DNA of 64,000 nt from Paramacrobiotus richtersi (Eukaryota; Tardigrada; Eutardigrada; Parachela; Macrobiotidae), in the NCBI GenBank assembly GCA_034698045.1, contig JAQGAU010000003.1, forward strand, positions 30,699-94,698, read 5' to 3'. Numbering within the stretch: position 1 is the stretch's first letter; every line of letters starts with the position of its first letter. The notes beneath the pieces were generated by a model, which ran no database searches, was not told the origin of the DNA, and was given only the letters and a program-made list of their open reading frames with translations. Positions 1 through 11,888 of the stretch are shown here, one piece after another. The translations under genes were made by a program, and so were the position numbers.

Positions 1-157
1 AAAGTTTTATTGTTTTTTCCCAAAGAATGTCCAGAAAATTCTGTGACTTATGCCCAAGCCGACTGAAGAAAGAAGTAACGAACCGCGCTCACAACGGAAT
101 GGGATGGTTGACCAAACCCTTTTAACGCGAAATATGGCTGAATAGAATGCTTTCGGA

Positions 158-412
158 TTGTTTTTGAGTAAAAGACCTCAAGGAACCCTGACGCGTAGCC
201 GAATGCGTTGCTTGAAGGTGCCGGCAAAGTGTCCGGGGAACCTGATTGTGTTTGGGCGAGTGTCCGAACGAAACCGCACTTGCCAACTGGGAGGCGGCAA
301 AAGTGCCCGACTGATACTGCTTGCTTGGGGGCCCAGCAAATATCCCCGTGACGGCGTGACCGTTAGATGGTTTTGTCGAAGTATTCTCGAGATTTCGGGT
401 GGGAAAAAGTGA
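158..412 (+). CDS. Possible terminal exon of an extracellular (CUB-like?) protein
   Basis: An open frame runs into the window from the left side and stops at 410-412. A polyadenylation signal AATAAA follows at 516-521, as expected for a last exon. The translation has the feel of the second half of a CUB domain: a Cys-Pro-Gly segment, a second Cys (RTCQLGGG), a hydrophobic strand (ARLILLAW) and a closing strand ending in Trp-Phe-Cys. A plausible splice acceptor (pyrimidine-rich, TTTTTGAG) lies near 165-171, so the exon may start there. Composition is richer in G+C than the surrounding DNA, which supports coding. The upstream exons are not visible nearby and would lie outside the window. An antisense open frame (122-472) is about as long and cannot be excluded. 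The family assignment is a guess from the cysteine and strand pattern. Confidence 0.3.
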   Translation: MFLSKRPQGTLTRSRMRCLKVPAKCPGNLIVFGRVSERNRTCQLGGGKSARLILLAWGPSKYPRDGVTVRWFCRSILEISGGKK

Positions 413-2747
413 AGCCGAACGGAATCTCAATTTTCTGGGAGGTTTTGCCGGTTTACAGGACAAAGAGTCCACCGAATGAGTACTTATACTTAAATTTTTG
501 TTTTAAAAACAACCAAATAAAAATATAAATATATAAAAATTTCCAACAGCCAATCAGTCATTTCATTTCTTTACAAAATGACTTGGCAACTCTCGTGAGA
601 CAGTATAATAACGAAACAATATTATAATAACGGTTTTGTTGCCAGGTTCCTTACTAAAAAAGATTCCGAATATGGATCACAAGAAACCCTGAGGCGGCAG
701 CCGAAGGTGTTTCTTGTATGTATCTATACCATAAACACCTATTACGAACCTCAGTATGTAACTACATATACCCGATTCCGGACAAGCAAGGAACGCCGGA
801 AATGCGATTGCTTGACATAACTCTCGGGCAGCTTGTCTGTCAGTTTCCCACTTATTACAAGAAAGGTGTCGTAATTTTATGCTCCAAAGATACTTCTAGA
901 AAAGACGCACTACACGAACTACAAAATGTAGGATGAGAACGGGAAGCAGCTTCTTCAACAAACGCAGAACTCACTTGTCGTGATTCGTGAACGCAAAATT
1001 TGCGCATCGTGTGAGCAATTAGTGTTTGGCCTCTACGTATACAGTTGAAAGCAGAAGCTAACGTATCTCAACTTTCAATGCGTGGCACCTCAGTCTACAT
1101 AGGCATTATAGTTTCGACTACTAAGTGATTCTAATAATAAGTCAAAAAAACATGCATGCATCTGTATGCATGCTCGACAGTGTTTAGAAAGGCCGATTTG
1201 GATCCAAACGTTTGAACATAATGCGCAATTTGTAACGGTCACCTACAAGGGTTCAAATTTCTGCTAGAGTCTATGTCCCATTTCTTTGTTAAATCCTGTA
1301 TCTGACTATAAATACGCAGTATATGAATCATATCATGCATCTCAATTTGGCAGCTTAAAACACCAGTTATTTAATACACCTGCAGCAACTAGGTAGCTAC
1401 CTGACAATTGTAAGCCATATTAAACACACATACCGAAGGCGAATTTAGCAATCGGTATACAGTATGTATGCATGTATCTATATATATGTGCACAAGAGCG
1501 GAACTATGCGTAAGAATATTCTAGGTCAAAGGCAATTATATTGCAATACTGCATTACGTAATAATGAAATAATAACTACAGGCAGTCATAAAGATGAAGC
1601 ATGCAATAACAACTACAGGCTATCTGGACACATATAATGCCAAGGTGCAGCACTAACTACCGACTATGTCTGTCCTTCTCTATTGTTGTGCGGAATTTAA
1701 TTGGCATATTAATTTACAGTAGCTTATGTAATCTTGGCAGTATCGTCCCCCGAGTGTTTCAACAGTTCAACAGTATTAGGATCATGTACGTACGTTGTTT
1801 TAGAACTATGACCTTTGGATTTGCGGCAGATATTAATTTCGTCAGACTTTCTATATTTCTGTGTATCTGATGCTGAGAATGACAATAAGGAGCAAGCTTT
1901 AAGAATGAATAATTTTTAACAGCCTCTAATTTTGAGGTGATATGTTTTTCAGATCTTGGTCGACGTTTTTCTCTTTAACTTAAGCTGCTGTATGTTCTGT
2001 CATTTTTCTGATTGTTCAAAAAAGAAATGTTAGAACGGGTAAGTTTGTGTTGTTTTTTGGGATAAATCTATTTGCTTTCTGTACAATACGATTACTGAAT
2101 GTGTTGTGAACTTATGATTTTCGCAGAGATTCGGCCGGGCTCTTGTACGTTCCCATATATAAAAGATTTATTGCGCATCTTTTTGTATGCATAACATCTT
2201 ACGCTTTTATTATCGCATGGTGCATAGTGATTTTGCTCACGTACAGAGTACAATATCTCTGTATGGATACTATTATGGTACTTTCGCATGAATATGCACT
2301 ACTTAATGATTAATCAGAGTAATCCGAATTTTTTGCAAAAATAAGCAAAAAACCAAAGCAGAACACCAAGTGCACGCCAGTAAATAAACGTCTACTGCGA
2401 AAATGGAGTTGGGAACGGGTATGGTGCAAGCCTAGTTCGAAACATCTTGCTGAGCAGTGTCACGTCGCCGACGCCCACAGGCTCGTCGCAATCGGGAGCT
2501 CATGTTGCACGTCATACTTTCAAATAATGCCTGAAAAACCGCAGTTTGATTTAGCCAGGAACTCAATTCCGTACATAATCTATGGCACTATGAACTCACG
2601 GTAAAATTTGGACCATAAACATACAAGCATGTAGTTATATTTTAACAGATCTATATACTTCTGTAGTGACTGAACATAAAGCATCACATTTACATATTAA
2701 GGCGTGAAATATTACAGATACAGTTCTGTAATCCGAATGATTTATGC

Positions 2748-3506
2748 TTACGTTTCCGTCGTTTCGATTCCGCTCCACCGGGATGTTGCTTTTTTGCACG
2801 AGCTCACGCCACACCCCTCCGCTAGTACCCGCTGTTCAGAAGCAACAAATTTACTTCGATGGTCAAATCCTCGCGTTATGCAACATTGATGCAGAAAACC
2901 GTACAAGAAAAGCTTTCTTTGACATACACTGTACTTCGTTGGTCTGGGTGCTGTTTTGCTTCTCCAGAGCCTTGTTGTCGTGTTTCTCCTGAATCGTGGT
3001 GTTACCGGTTAATGAATTTCCGGTAACGTCCACTATCAAAGTGCAACATATTCATTCAAATGGAAACACCACTGGGTTTTCATTATGAAAATTGATATGG
3101 GAATCGGACAGTTAGTTATAATTGAGCATCAGAAAGTGACAAACATGCAAAAGAACAGTTCAATGAACGAAGGACAAGATAATACACAAACGACAAAACT
3201 GAAGAGGGTAGTTAAAGAATTCCAGCCTTGAGCAACATCTTATGCAATATTATCGCATGCAGCTTACGTTTAATTGCCGATTTGTAGTCATTCGATTTGG
3301 CTTGCCCGTGTCCGTCGAACTATGGCAGCGAAAAAACTAGTCAAATGCATATGAAGTTGTCCGAACGTGGAAACAAGTTCCAACTAGCATTGTCCAATGA
3401 ACTGTGGTAGTTCTACCATTTACTAAAGCGAGGAAGTTTCGACACTTACGGGTACTGCGTATACGGCGACGACGCCCAGGATCAAAACGGTCAGTATGGG
3501 ACGCAT
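2748..3506 (-). CDS. S1: small secreted four-exon peptide gene
   Basis: Model on the minus strand: exon 1 3506-3450, exon 2 3319-3268, exon 3 3032-2928, exon 4 2869-2748, giving 111 residues. Exon 1 is a signal peptide (MRPILTVLILGVVAVYAVP) ending at a GTAAGTG donor. The remaining exons encode a short hydrophilic, Asn/Gln/Lys-rich chain, with FDGHGQAKSNDYKS from exon 2 and a last exon containing SEQRVLAEGCGVS. Exon boundaries were set by alignment with paralogues S2 and S3 and keep phase (0, 1, 1). The acceptor of exon 4 has lost the clean AG seen in S2 and the model uses an AG three bases inside, so the C-terminus is uncertain. A TATA box (TATAAAAA, 3608-3615, minus strand) lies about 100 bases upstream of the ATG. 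Function is unknown; secretion is inferred from the leader. Confidence 0.6.
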
Positions 3507-3607
3507 TTCATCTAAAGGAGTTTGCGATACCGCTGGTAGGTAAACTTTTCGTTTTATGACTGAAAATTGAAGAGTGAAGAGTGAAGAGTGTTTAAAGCTG
3601 ATTGGTC

Positions 3608-3615
3608 TTTTTATA
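3608..3615 (-). promoter_or_regulatory. TATA box of S1
   Basis: TATAAAAA on the minus strand, about 100 bases upstream of the S1 start codon. The same spacing is seen for EXP1, EXP2, S4 and S5. Confidence 0.55.
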
Positions 3616-3729
3616 TCAAGTGCGGCCACTTTGAAACTTCGCCTTGTTCGAACCTCCCGGCACGTGTATCGGCGACTTCCCTTACGGCGAATTGTTGCAG
3701 AACCCACATACAACTAGGCCAAACCGGGT

Positions 3730-5030
3730 GTGCTGACAGGATTCTACTGCGATTCGTCCTGGCCAAGCCAAAAGAGCTAGATGTCACTGTCTCGTGGCAG
3801 ACACCAGAATTCTTCCCTGAATTTTAGCACTAGTTATGTGCACGTATAAGCAAACAAGGAGGTCGTCAGACTATGTGTTTCTCGATTCTTTAATGATCTA
3901 ATCTCATGGGTCTTCTGGGGAACACGGAATACGTGGACGGCCACAGAGAGACAACCACAATGGACACGATAAATAGTGTGACGTAGGGAATAAATGTTCT
4001 ATATCTGTACTGGTCTGGTTTGTCCTCTATGTATATAATAAAGAACGGAAACACTCGGGAACGATTTGTACTTTATCAGGAAGAATACAAACACTTGGCC
4101 CAAGGTAGTTTATCAGTACAGAAACAGATACAGAAGGTCACACGAGCTTGCTGACTCGGAACAACATCGAGGCAAGACTGACAAGTTAACAGTACAAAAT
4201 GCCAGGAGGCAACAGTAAACATAAGGCAACTATCCGGTCAATACTCAGGGTCAAGCTTCCGGATCAGGCATCAGCCATTATCTGCTGACTTCAGGAGGAA
4301 TCCTTCATCCCATTATCCAATGCCGCAGGCATCAACATGGCAATCTGTCGTCGACTAAACACGTCCAAGACTCACTTTTTAATTCAAGGTTAAAAAGTAC
4401 GTAAGAAACGTTTCGTCACGTATACAGGATTACAACAGGGAATCATCGGGCAACCGAGAGAAGACAAGCAGAACATAGGTAGAACACGGAGTCAACCGCT
4501 CAAATAGACAGATATTCCTATTGTCGCACACAGGACCTATGTACTTGCGTCCAGACAAAAAATACGGTACATACAGAACGGAAGTAGAGCAATATGAGGC
4601 TAATGCGACAGTTTAAAGCTGATCGGGCTTCTTCTAAAAAATGCAGCCACTTCGACACTTCGTATTCTTAGAACCTCCCGGAGTGTGTGCCGGCGAACGA
4701 TTTACACGACATAATTACGTATATATAACACATAATATATTACGACGCATAATGGATGCGTAGAGCGATACTCCAGCAGCACTTCGTCTAGCGTAGAACT
4801 TGTCATGTCAATTTCCTTGAGAGCTGAGTGGTTTATACTGTAGGTAACCCGATAAATCTTCCTGCACATTTTACGGAACGTTGTCTGAATATTTAATTTT
4901 GTTAGCGTGGGCTCTGTGGGACAGCAGCAGACTCTGTGGGACAATCTCACTGCGTGCTGATAGTCCGGCAGAAAACATCATGATCACACATTGGATATAA
5001 CTATAACGGAACTTCTAAACTGGACAAAGG
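3730..5030. other. Intergenic; contains an orphan S-type promoter relic at 4610-4690
   Basis: No supported gene. The segment 4610-4690 repeats the S1 leader/promoter region 3590-3680 (same order of GCAGCCACTT, CGACACTTCG and AACCTCCCGG-like blocks) but is not followed by a signal-peptide exon, so it is a decayed or truncated copy. The rest shows nothing recognisable. Confidence 0.5.
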
Positions 5031-6357
5031 GACGAGTAGCGGTGTACTGGCAGACCTAGAAATTTCGTCATAAGTGTGACATATGTATCATAAATACCAC
5101 TTCCGAAACTCAGTGCGTATGCCAGATTCCAGAGAAGAAAGAGAAACTGGAAAGAAGATTTGTTCGAATTGCCGACTGGTAGCTTATAAATATGCCAGTT
5201 TCCCATTCGGAACAAGAAAGATGTCGTGAATTCGTTGCATGCCCGTGCATTTACGTTAAAAACGCTAATGACAATAATGAGCAATGGCTTGAGAAACAAG
5301 CAGATCATAAAGCACATCCTTAAATGTTGAAAATAAAATACTATAGAACTTAAAAAAAGAACTATCCATGAGAAAAATCTTTCATAACTGACGTAGCGCG
5401 AATTCGAAGATGACTGAATTAGCCTGACAGATGTTATATAAACGACCTATAATATGTATTCCACATCTAAAGCCACCGAACAGGAAATAATCAAAAGACC
5501 AAAATTCAACATTTTATTCAGTATTCATATCAACAGTTTTCAGCCGTAAGTTTTTCTCCCAGGCTGTAGTCTGATACGCTTCAGTTTTAGGTCGATGGTA
5601 GTGCCCTTTCAGGGTACGTATGTGATGTGTCGTTTCTAACGGTGAAAGATACGTTTGAATCAGTAAGCATGCTATGTGCTTTTGGACAAACCTACAAAAT
5701 TTCTGTACGGAGGTAGCACTTTGTATGCCGTGAACTTGCGCTTTTCAAAAAGATGAACTGATAAAGATGCATACTGCATAGTATATATGCTAGTCAATAC
5801 GCGCCGTGGGATTATTATGTCGTTCGTTCTTGTTAGTGCAAAAAGCTGCTTTTCTGAAAAATTCTCGAAGGTTTTACGAGTAAGGAATACATACAACAAC
5901 ATCTTTACAGTAGTTCAAAGTTTTTGACACTAACTACGGTATTAGCCAAGTCACAGAACGCGGATGTTAAACAAGTCAACGTGGAAATCGAGATAGAAAG
6001 GAAATACAAATACAAATAGATAGAAAGGAGTTAAAGTTTCTTGCTTAACAGCGTCACGTCGTCAACGCTCACAGGCTCGTCGCAATCGGGAACTCCTGTT
6101 GCAACTTGAACTTTCGGAAAGTGCCTGAAACAGAACCGTTTATGACCCAAGAAACTAATCAAAATCTTTAATTCTACAGGCTGTGCACTTGCGGTACAGC
6201 AACGCTTTTGTGCACATGGATCTAGGAGTTATTGCAGAATCTGAACAGAGCGTGAAACATTATAAATGCATACTTTACGCATCTGAACGTATAACGTACT
6301 TAACTGCAACTATCAAGAAAAGACATGCTTACGTAGCGGTTCCGGTTAAATGGGAGG

Positions 6358-7152
6358 TTATTCTTCGTCGGATGACGCACACAGCGCTGCTAGCATCCGC
6401 TGTTCAGAAACGACAAATTTAATTGGATCATCTAATAGTCGCTGTAGAAAGCGGACTTTATAAGCAGCGATATTACTATCATAGACGACTACACTGGCAA
6501 TATTATGTATTAGCGCGAAGGAGCTACATAATATATATATATAATATAGTAATATGCGAACCTTTGAAAGTACTCTCTTCAGGCGCAGTAGTAATGTCGA
6601 CTCTTCAACACTCAAATATGACCGTGCTGGTGGCTTGTCTGTCACGATAATCTCAACTGTTTCGTTGTCGATTTTCGTCTGAATGTCTTGTGCGGCATTC
6701 TTGGTTGAATTTCCATAAAGGACCACTACCATAAAGTAACATCCTCCCGTCACAGCACACAACAGAGGCTATTATCAAAAACGATCGCAGAAAGTAACAA
6801 AAATTAACGAAGGGAGAGCACGTTAATTATGAAAAGAACAGCGATTTCTTCTGATTTTTCTGATTCTTTTTTGTTACATGTAGTGTCACTTACGATATAT
6901 ACGGCACTTACGTTGTATAACATTTATTGCCGATTTGTCGTCTTTCGACGCAGCTTGCAATGGTTTGTCCAACTATGGTAGCGAATAAAAGTGTTAACGC
7001 AAATATGACTGTCTGACAATTAGCGCATTGGTCAAGTGAACTGCGGCACAATGGCAGTTTCAAAGTTTGTTAGAGCGGGGAAGTTTGACACTTACGGGTA
7101 CTGCGCATACGGCGACGACGCCCAGGATCAAAACGGCAAGTATAGGACTCAT
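6358..7152 (-). CDS. S2: small secreted four-exon peptide gene
   Basis: Minus-strand model: exon 1 7152-7096, exon 2 6972-6912, exon 3 6725-6562, exon 4 6441-6358; 121 residues with phases 0, 1 and 0 all consistent. Exon 1 encodes the leader MSPILAVLILGVVAVCAVP. Exon 2 encodes LDKPLQAASKDDKSAINVIQ. Exon 3 begins with an Asn/Gln-rich stretch (TKNAAQDIQTKIDNE) shared with S3 and continues into a longer basic tail. Exon 4 encodes RLLDDPIKFVVSEQRMLAAL and ends in an acidic SSDEE. This is the most intact member of the family. It is transcribed away from EXP1, with 1.3 kb between the two starts, so the two may share a bidirectional control region. No known domain was recognised; a secreted peptide or extracellular matrix component is inferred only from the leader and composition. 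Confidence 0.65.
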
Positions 7153-7410
7153 TGTGCTTTAAGTTTACGATACTGCACGTATGAAAACTGCTCGTTTTGT
7201 GACTGAAAAATGCTTATGCATGTTCCTATCCGGTCAGCCATTTTTATGCTTTCTGCAACCACTTTGAAACTTGAAGGCTCCCGGAACCTGTGCCGGCGAA
7301 TTCCCTTACGCAGCATAACACGAATACGTCCAGAAACTGAACTCAAAAATGCAAATAGTTTCGAATATACATAAGCAAGGTGTTCGTCGTATCGCAGCTG
7401 AAGTGGGGTT

Positions 7411-7433
7411 GCCTTATTCCCTTCCACCACATG
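7411..7433 (-). promoter_or_regulatory. Shared upstream element of the S family (S2 copy)
   Basis: On the minus strand this reads CCATGTGGTGGAAGGGAATA followed by AGGC, about 260 bases upstream of the S2 start. Near-identical copies lie 240-266 bases upstream of S3, S4 and S5, in the same orientation relative to each gene. Either it is a conserved regulatory site or the promoter region was duplicated with the gene. Confidence 0.5.
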
Positions 7434-8377
7434 GCAAACGGTACTTCAGCTGCTACTTCACTTTTTCCGTGGAAAGACTATTGGGCTTTGAATTTCTAGT
7501 GTATGTGGCACTGACACGTAACTCCTGGTAATGCGTCGTAAAATGATGATTTCTGCACTTCGAGGTTAAACTATAAAGTAATTGTTGCCATAACTGCGAA
7601 TATACCCAACAAAAAAGTAAAAACACAGAACTAAAATACAGATGTTGCCATAGCTAATGCAATTTCCTTGAAAAGCTGCTACGACTGTCAATGCGATAGC
7701 GAAAAAACTGCCACTGCGCTCACGGCGCATACGCATACAGTTAGAAATAAATTGCTGATATTGTTACGAAGAAGTACACGATTCGTTATATTCTAACTGG
7801 TTAGAGAATGCAGTTGTGACGTATGAAAGTACAGTGTAGAAGCTATAGCTGACGCACGACGACTTTGCGCATTATCCACGGCAACATTTGGACTATGTCC
7901 GTGACCTCCGAAAGGGAGATTCGCTTTCCACCGCGAAGGCTGCACCAAAAACTACGCTTTTAGAGCAACGTACTCGAAAGGGAAAAGTTTTCTGGTCGGT
8001 TGCATTACATCTTTCCGGCCTAGCTAACAGCCCTTAGTATCTGTACCTCTAGTAATATGCACAGTACTTCGTTTCGTATCTTATTTCCTTTATGACCCAA
8101 TACTGCTTCATTATTCACTTCGTGATTCCTGTTACAACGATTTCTTTATAGAAGTCGGTCCTTCGGAGAGTACGGTTTAACGGAAAACACTGTTTCAAGA
8201 ATGCAGTTCAAGTGGAGTAAGACGTAGGGCTACCGCAGCAAATTTCTGCATGTTCTTGTTTGGCGAAACTGAGTTTCGTGCTGACATTTATGCTTGGTAC
8301 AGAAGTTTTGCCGGCACCACTACAAAGCGTCTGTGACAAGCGAACCAGCGATAGTGATTCGCTAAGCGCCGAGTCCA

Positions 8378-8404
8378 TATAAAAAGTGCTTCCGAGCGGT
8401 CAGT
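8378..8404 (+). promoter_or_regulatory. Core promoter of EXP1 (TATA + TCAGT initiator)
   Basis: TATAAAAA at 8378-8385 and an arthropod-type initiator TCAGT at 8400-8404, with the spacing expected between a TATA box and a start site. The ATG follows at 8478. The same pair is preserved in EXP2. Confidence 0.6.
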
Positions 8405-8477
8405 ACAACCATAAATCACCAATACATAAGTTTCTTGACTTTCCCTGTCTCTCATTTTGTTTCTTTACTCCAACACT

Positions 8478-8858
8478 ATGGCACTTCTCAGTTTGGCGGC
8501 TTTGGTTCTTGCTTGCATGTTTGCTGTTTTACAGCCGTCCTTTGCGCATAAAGGCGAAGCCACCCATTACACACCGGGACCAGGAGCGTGCGGTAAGACG
8601 CACGGTCCGAACGACATGGTGGTGGCGCTGAGCTACGTGGACTACGGCACGTGGCCCAATCCCAACAACGCGCCCGTCTGCGGTAAGTGCATCAACGTCA
8701 AGGCCACCGGGAGCGGGAAGAGCGTAAAGGTCAAGATTGTCGATGCATGTACCAAGTGCCCCAGTGGATCTCTTGATCTGTCGACCGCTGCCTTCAAGAA
8801 ACTGGCTCCTCTGGGAAAGGGCCGCATTCCGATCACCTGGAGCACTGTCAAATGCTGA
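8478..8858 (+). CDS. EXP1: secreted expansin/RlpA-like double-psi beta-barrel protein
   Basis: 126 residues, intronless. Residues 1-23 are a signal peptide (MALLSLAALVLACMFAV and on to PSFA). The mature chain of about 103 residues matches the small double-psi beta-barrel proteins of the RlpA/expansin domain-1/barwin group: GEATHYTPGPGACGK at its start, VVALS, WPNPNNAPVCGKCI, a KSVKVKIVD strand, CPSGSLDLSTAAFKKLAP, and a final ITWSTVKC. Six cysteines remain in the mature chain. Family members bind or loosen cell-wall polysaccharides or act as inhibitors; which applies here cannot be told. Such single-domain proteins are mainly fungal and bacterial, and absence of introns beside intron-rich genes suggests horizontal origin. 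I chose the ATG at 8478 rather than an upstream non-ATG start because it begins the leader, matches EXP2 exactly and follows the initiator. A polyadenylation signal lies at 9087-9092. Confidence 0.88.
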   Translation: MALLSLAALVLACMFAVLQPSFAHKGEATHYTPGPGACGKTHGPNDMVVALSYVDYGTWPNPNNAPVCGKCINVKATGSGKSVKVKIVDACTKCPSGSLDLSTAAFKKLAPLGKGRIPITWSTVKC

Positions 8859-9086
8859 TCAGATATCAAGCTATGCAAGAAGATGAGTTGTGCAATAACA
8901 TAGCTTCGGCACCTTTCCGCTATACTACTATCAACGATGCTTGGCCTTACATCCTTTGAAACGCTTTAAACTCTTTAATTTTTACTGTCGTATTTTAGAA
9001 GCTTTTGTGTACTTTTTTCATCTCTAACTCTAATTGAATTATGCAATGCTGTTAATGTATCTGTACCGTGCTTCCTTTGAAGCATT

Positions 9087-9092
9087 AATAAA
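9087..9092 (+). terminator. Polyadenylation signal of EXP1
   Basis: AATAAA about 230 bases after the EXP1 stop. The EXP2 gene has the equivalent at 13874-13879. Confidence 0.55.
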
Positions 9093-10969
9093 GGTGTCTT
9101 CTTGAAAATAATTGGTCAAACCACAGCTTCGCATCATAGAAATTTCAACGGTAAACAAGAAAACAAATTGAAAAGATAGCTTCTACCGGTATTAGCAGAC
9201 ACGGGAGAATAAATTAGGATGAATAAAAGAACAAAAGCGCTAAGAGGAATCACCTCAGTTTACACGGAACTTACAGTAAGGCTCGGCTGGAATGAGCCCG
9301 CGTAATACAGTGTAGTGTGAGTCAAAATATGACCTTGACTGCCGAGTACCGTAAGTGAAACGTGGAATTTTCGCAAGAAGCGTGACATATATGTATACAT
9401 ACCATAATCACCAATACGGCCATTACGAAACTCAGTATGTATCTGAGATTTTAGAGAAGCAAGAAAAGCCGGAAACGTTGCTTGCAGCACCTATGCACCT
9501 AATAACTTTTCTGTCAGGTCCCCACTTGGAGCAAGAAAGGCGTCGTGAGGTTGTTGCATTCTCGTTAAAACCGCTAATTTCCAAGCCACAAGAAAGGTCA
9601 CATTATGCATGCTCGACAGTGTCCGTGTAGTACTTAGAAAAGCAGATTTCCGTCCACACAATTTAACACGATGAGCAATGTCCGCAAGAACCTACAAGGG
9701 TTAAATTTCTGCTAGACCCATAGCCATTTCTTTGTGAAATTCAGTGCCTGGTTAATAGTAATACCCAGTATACAGTATGTATCACATCATGCGGTTTAAT
9801 TTGGCAGATCAAAACACCCAGTATTTAATGCGACTGCAGTGGATTAACCACAGGCTATCTGGACACATGCATTAGTGCCAAGCGTGCAGCAATAACTACC
9901 GACTATGTCTGTGCTTCCCTATTGTTGTGTGAAATATGCATGGCAGATTTCACAGTATGGTAGGTTATATAATTTTTAGAAGGTTGTTACCCGTTGCGGC
10001 AAAAATTAATTTGATCAGACTTTCTATATATTTTTCTATATCTCACGCTGAGAATGATAATAAGGGAAAAGTCTTCGAAATAAATATTCTACATATATGA
10101 ACCACTAAATCTTTTAAACAGAATTTGGTTTTAAGGTGATGTGTTTTTCCCATATTGGTCGACGTTTTTATCTTTAATTTGAACTACTGCATATTCTGTC
10201 ACTTTTTCTGCTTTTCCAGAAAAAATCTCACAACAGGTAAGTGCGATTAAAACGGGTCTGTGTGTGCAATTTTTGGAATACAACCACATCTTTTCTGTAC
10301 GGTATGATAATGGAATGCGTTTTGAGCTTGCGATTTTGCAGGGATGCAGGCTCGTGAACATTCGCCATGAATAAAAGAAATAAATGCGCATCTTAGGATT
10401 TTTAACATGTGCATGACATCTGACGCTTTATTATCGCAAGGTGTCGATTTTGCTCACGTATAAGTCTTTGCATGAATACAGTATGTAGGTTTACATGAAT
10501 ATACGCAATACTTAATGATCCTCAAAGTGATCCGAACTTAATAAGCGAAACAGCTAAACAGAATAAGCTAAACAGTAAAGCAAACACCAAGTGCACGTAC
10601 GTAAATAAATGTCTACTCGGGAAGTGGAGATGGGAAAGGGTATTCAGTTGTACGGGTTTAATTTGAGACATCTTGCTGAGCGGTGTCACGTCGACGGCGT
10701 CCACAGGCTAATTTTAATGGACATCGACATCTTTTTTGTTTTGGTGGACATCTGCACATGTTGCACGTGGGACTGTCAAATAATGCCTAAAACAGCTCAC
10801 AACCGGGTAAGCGCCAAGGTACCAATTAGAATCATATGTGAGTGCCACTTTTACGAAAATAAACGCTTACGTTTCGATTTCGACTAAATGGGAGGTTGTT
10901 TTTGAGGGGCTGACTCCACACATCTCCGCTAGCATCCGCTGTTCAGAAATAGCAAATTTGATGGACCTT

Positions 10970-11625
10970 CTAATAACCGTTTAACAAAGCTACAGGGATA
11001 TCCTATGTAATATTTCTACTACTTCGGAAGTAGTTGTACCAGATCGTACAAAAATATGCGAACGTGAGAAACTTTGCTTTTCGCTCGTACAGTATTCTGT
11101 AACTCTGCTTTTCACTTACGCTGTGTTTTAACGGGCTCGGTGCTGTTGCGCTTCTCCTGTGACTCGTTGTCGATTTTCGCCTGAATGTCTTGGGTGCCCT
11201 TATTGGTTGAGGAACCTCCATTGTTCTCCGCTGTAAGAATGCAACACCCTCACGTCACAGTGGTTTTTATTATCGAAAAAACGCAGAAACAAAAGCTAAT
11301 TAAAAAACAACAAGTTATGAATGATAGCGTTTCTGCTCTTGGTTATGTTCGCGTGTCCGTACAGTTCATATGCATGTCACTTACGTTGTGTTGCTGATTT
11401 GTCGTCGTACGATCCAGCCTGTCCTGGTTTATCCAACTATGGTAGCGGAAAAAAGTATTAAATACAAATTAGGCTGTCCGAGCATGAGAACGCGGCCCGA
11501 AGCGGCATTGATCTAATGAACTATGGCAGTTTCTACCATTTACTACAGCCAGGACGCTGTACACTTACCGGTACTGCGCATACAGCGGCGACGCCCAGGA
11601 TCAAAACGGCAATTGTGGGACTCAT
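10970..11625 (-). CDS. S3: small secreted peptide gene, shortened C-terminus
   Basis: Minus-strand model: exon 1 11625-11569, exon 2 11436-11385, exon 3 11230-11120, exon 4 10989-10970; 79 residues with phases 0, 1 and 1. The leader is MSPTIAVLILGVAAVCAVP. The mature peptide starts LDKPGQAGSYDDKSATQP and continues through ENNGGSSTNKGTQDIQ and AKIDNESQEKRNSTEP, that is, highly polar and Gln/Asn-rich with one Asn-Ser-Thr glycosylation sequon. The last-exon homology to S2 (SEQRMLA) is present in the DNA at about 10925-10972 but lies behind a stop and a one-base deletion, so S3 ends early at PLLNGY. Whether the shortened form is functional is unclear. A TATA box (TATAAAAAA) lies at 11686-11694 on the minus strand. 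Confidence 0.6.
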
Positions 11626-11685
11626 TGTATTTAGAGTTTGTTTTGTGACTGAAAAGTAGTACTGCATGTTCATAGCCGGTCAGCC

Positions 11686-11694
11686 TTTTTTATA
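11686..11694 (-). promoter_or_regulatory. TATA box of S3
   Basis: TATAAAAAA on the minus strand, about 60-70 bases upstream of the S3 ATG. The region matches the S1 and S2 promoters. Confidence 0.5.
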
Positions 11695-11865
11695 CTAACC
11701 GCGACCACTTCGAAACTTCGCTTTCTTAGAACCTTTCGGAATGTGTGCCAGCGAATTTCCTTACATAGCATAATCGGAATACGTCCAGAAAAAGCACTTA
11801 GAAATGCAAATGGTTTCGAATATACATAAGCAATGTGTTCGTCGTATCGAGGCTGAAGTGGGGTT

Positions 11866-11888
11866 GCCTTATTCCCTTCCACCACATG
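11866..11888 (-). promoter_or_regulatory. Shared upstream element of the S family (S3 copy)
   Basis: Same sequence as the 7411-7433 element, 241 bases upstream of the S3 start and in the same relative orientation. Confidence 0.5.

Larger units (their letters stand above)
716..3720. repeat. Tandem cassette copy U1 (secreted-peptide unit, no expansin)
   Basis: This is the first of three diverged copies of a local duplication. Landmarks recur in the same order in U3 (9370-13560): the block at 716-930, a block ending in AATTTGGCAG near 1350, the block at 1640-1690 (CTACCGACTATGTCTGT), 1870-2290, 2440-2540, then the minus-strand secreted peptide gene. U2 (5040-8860) shares the first block, the 2440-like block at 6040-6130 and the gene. 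U1 lacks the divergent expansin-like gene seen in U2 and U3. Positions 480-2740 contain no gene that I can support; the short open frames there are not conserved between copies. Confidence 0.7.
5040..8860. repeat. Tandem cassette copy U2 (S2 + EXP1)
   Basis: This is the second copy of the local duplication. The block 5040-5300 matches 716-930 and 9370-9570. The block 6040-6130 matches 2440-2540 and 10670-10800. S2 and its upstream region (6358-7440) match S3 (10970-11890), and EXP1 matches EXP2. Positions 5320-6040 carry no gene that I can support. Confidence 0.7.

Noticed and set aside
122-472. Minus-strand 116-codon open frame at the left end
   Set aside because: The plus-strand frame in the same place has a fitting polyadenylation signal downstream and a cysteine pattern of an extracellular domain; the antisense frame has neither.
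7149-7430. Minus-strand frame starting MVEGNKATPLQLR and its twin at 11670-11885
   Set aside because: They cover the conserved promoter and leader region of S2 and S3. The twin frames diverge and end at different points, and a TATA box lies inside.
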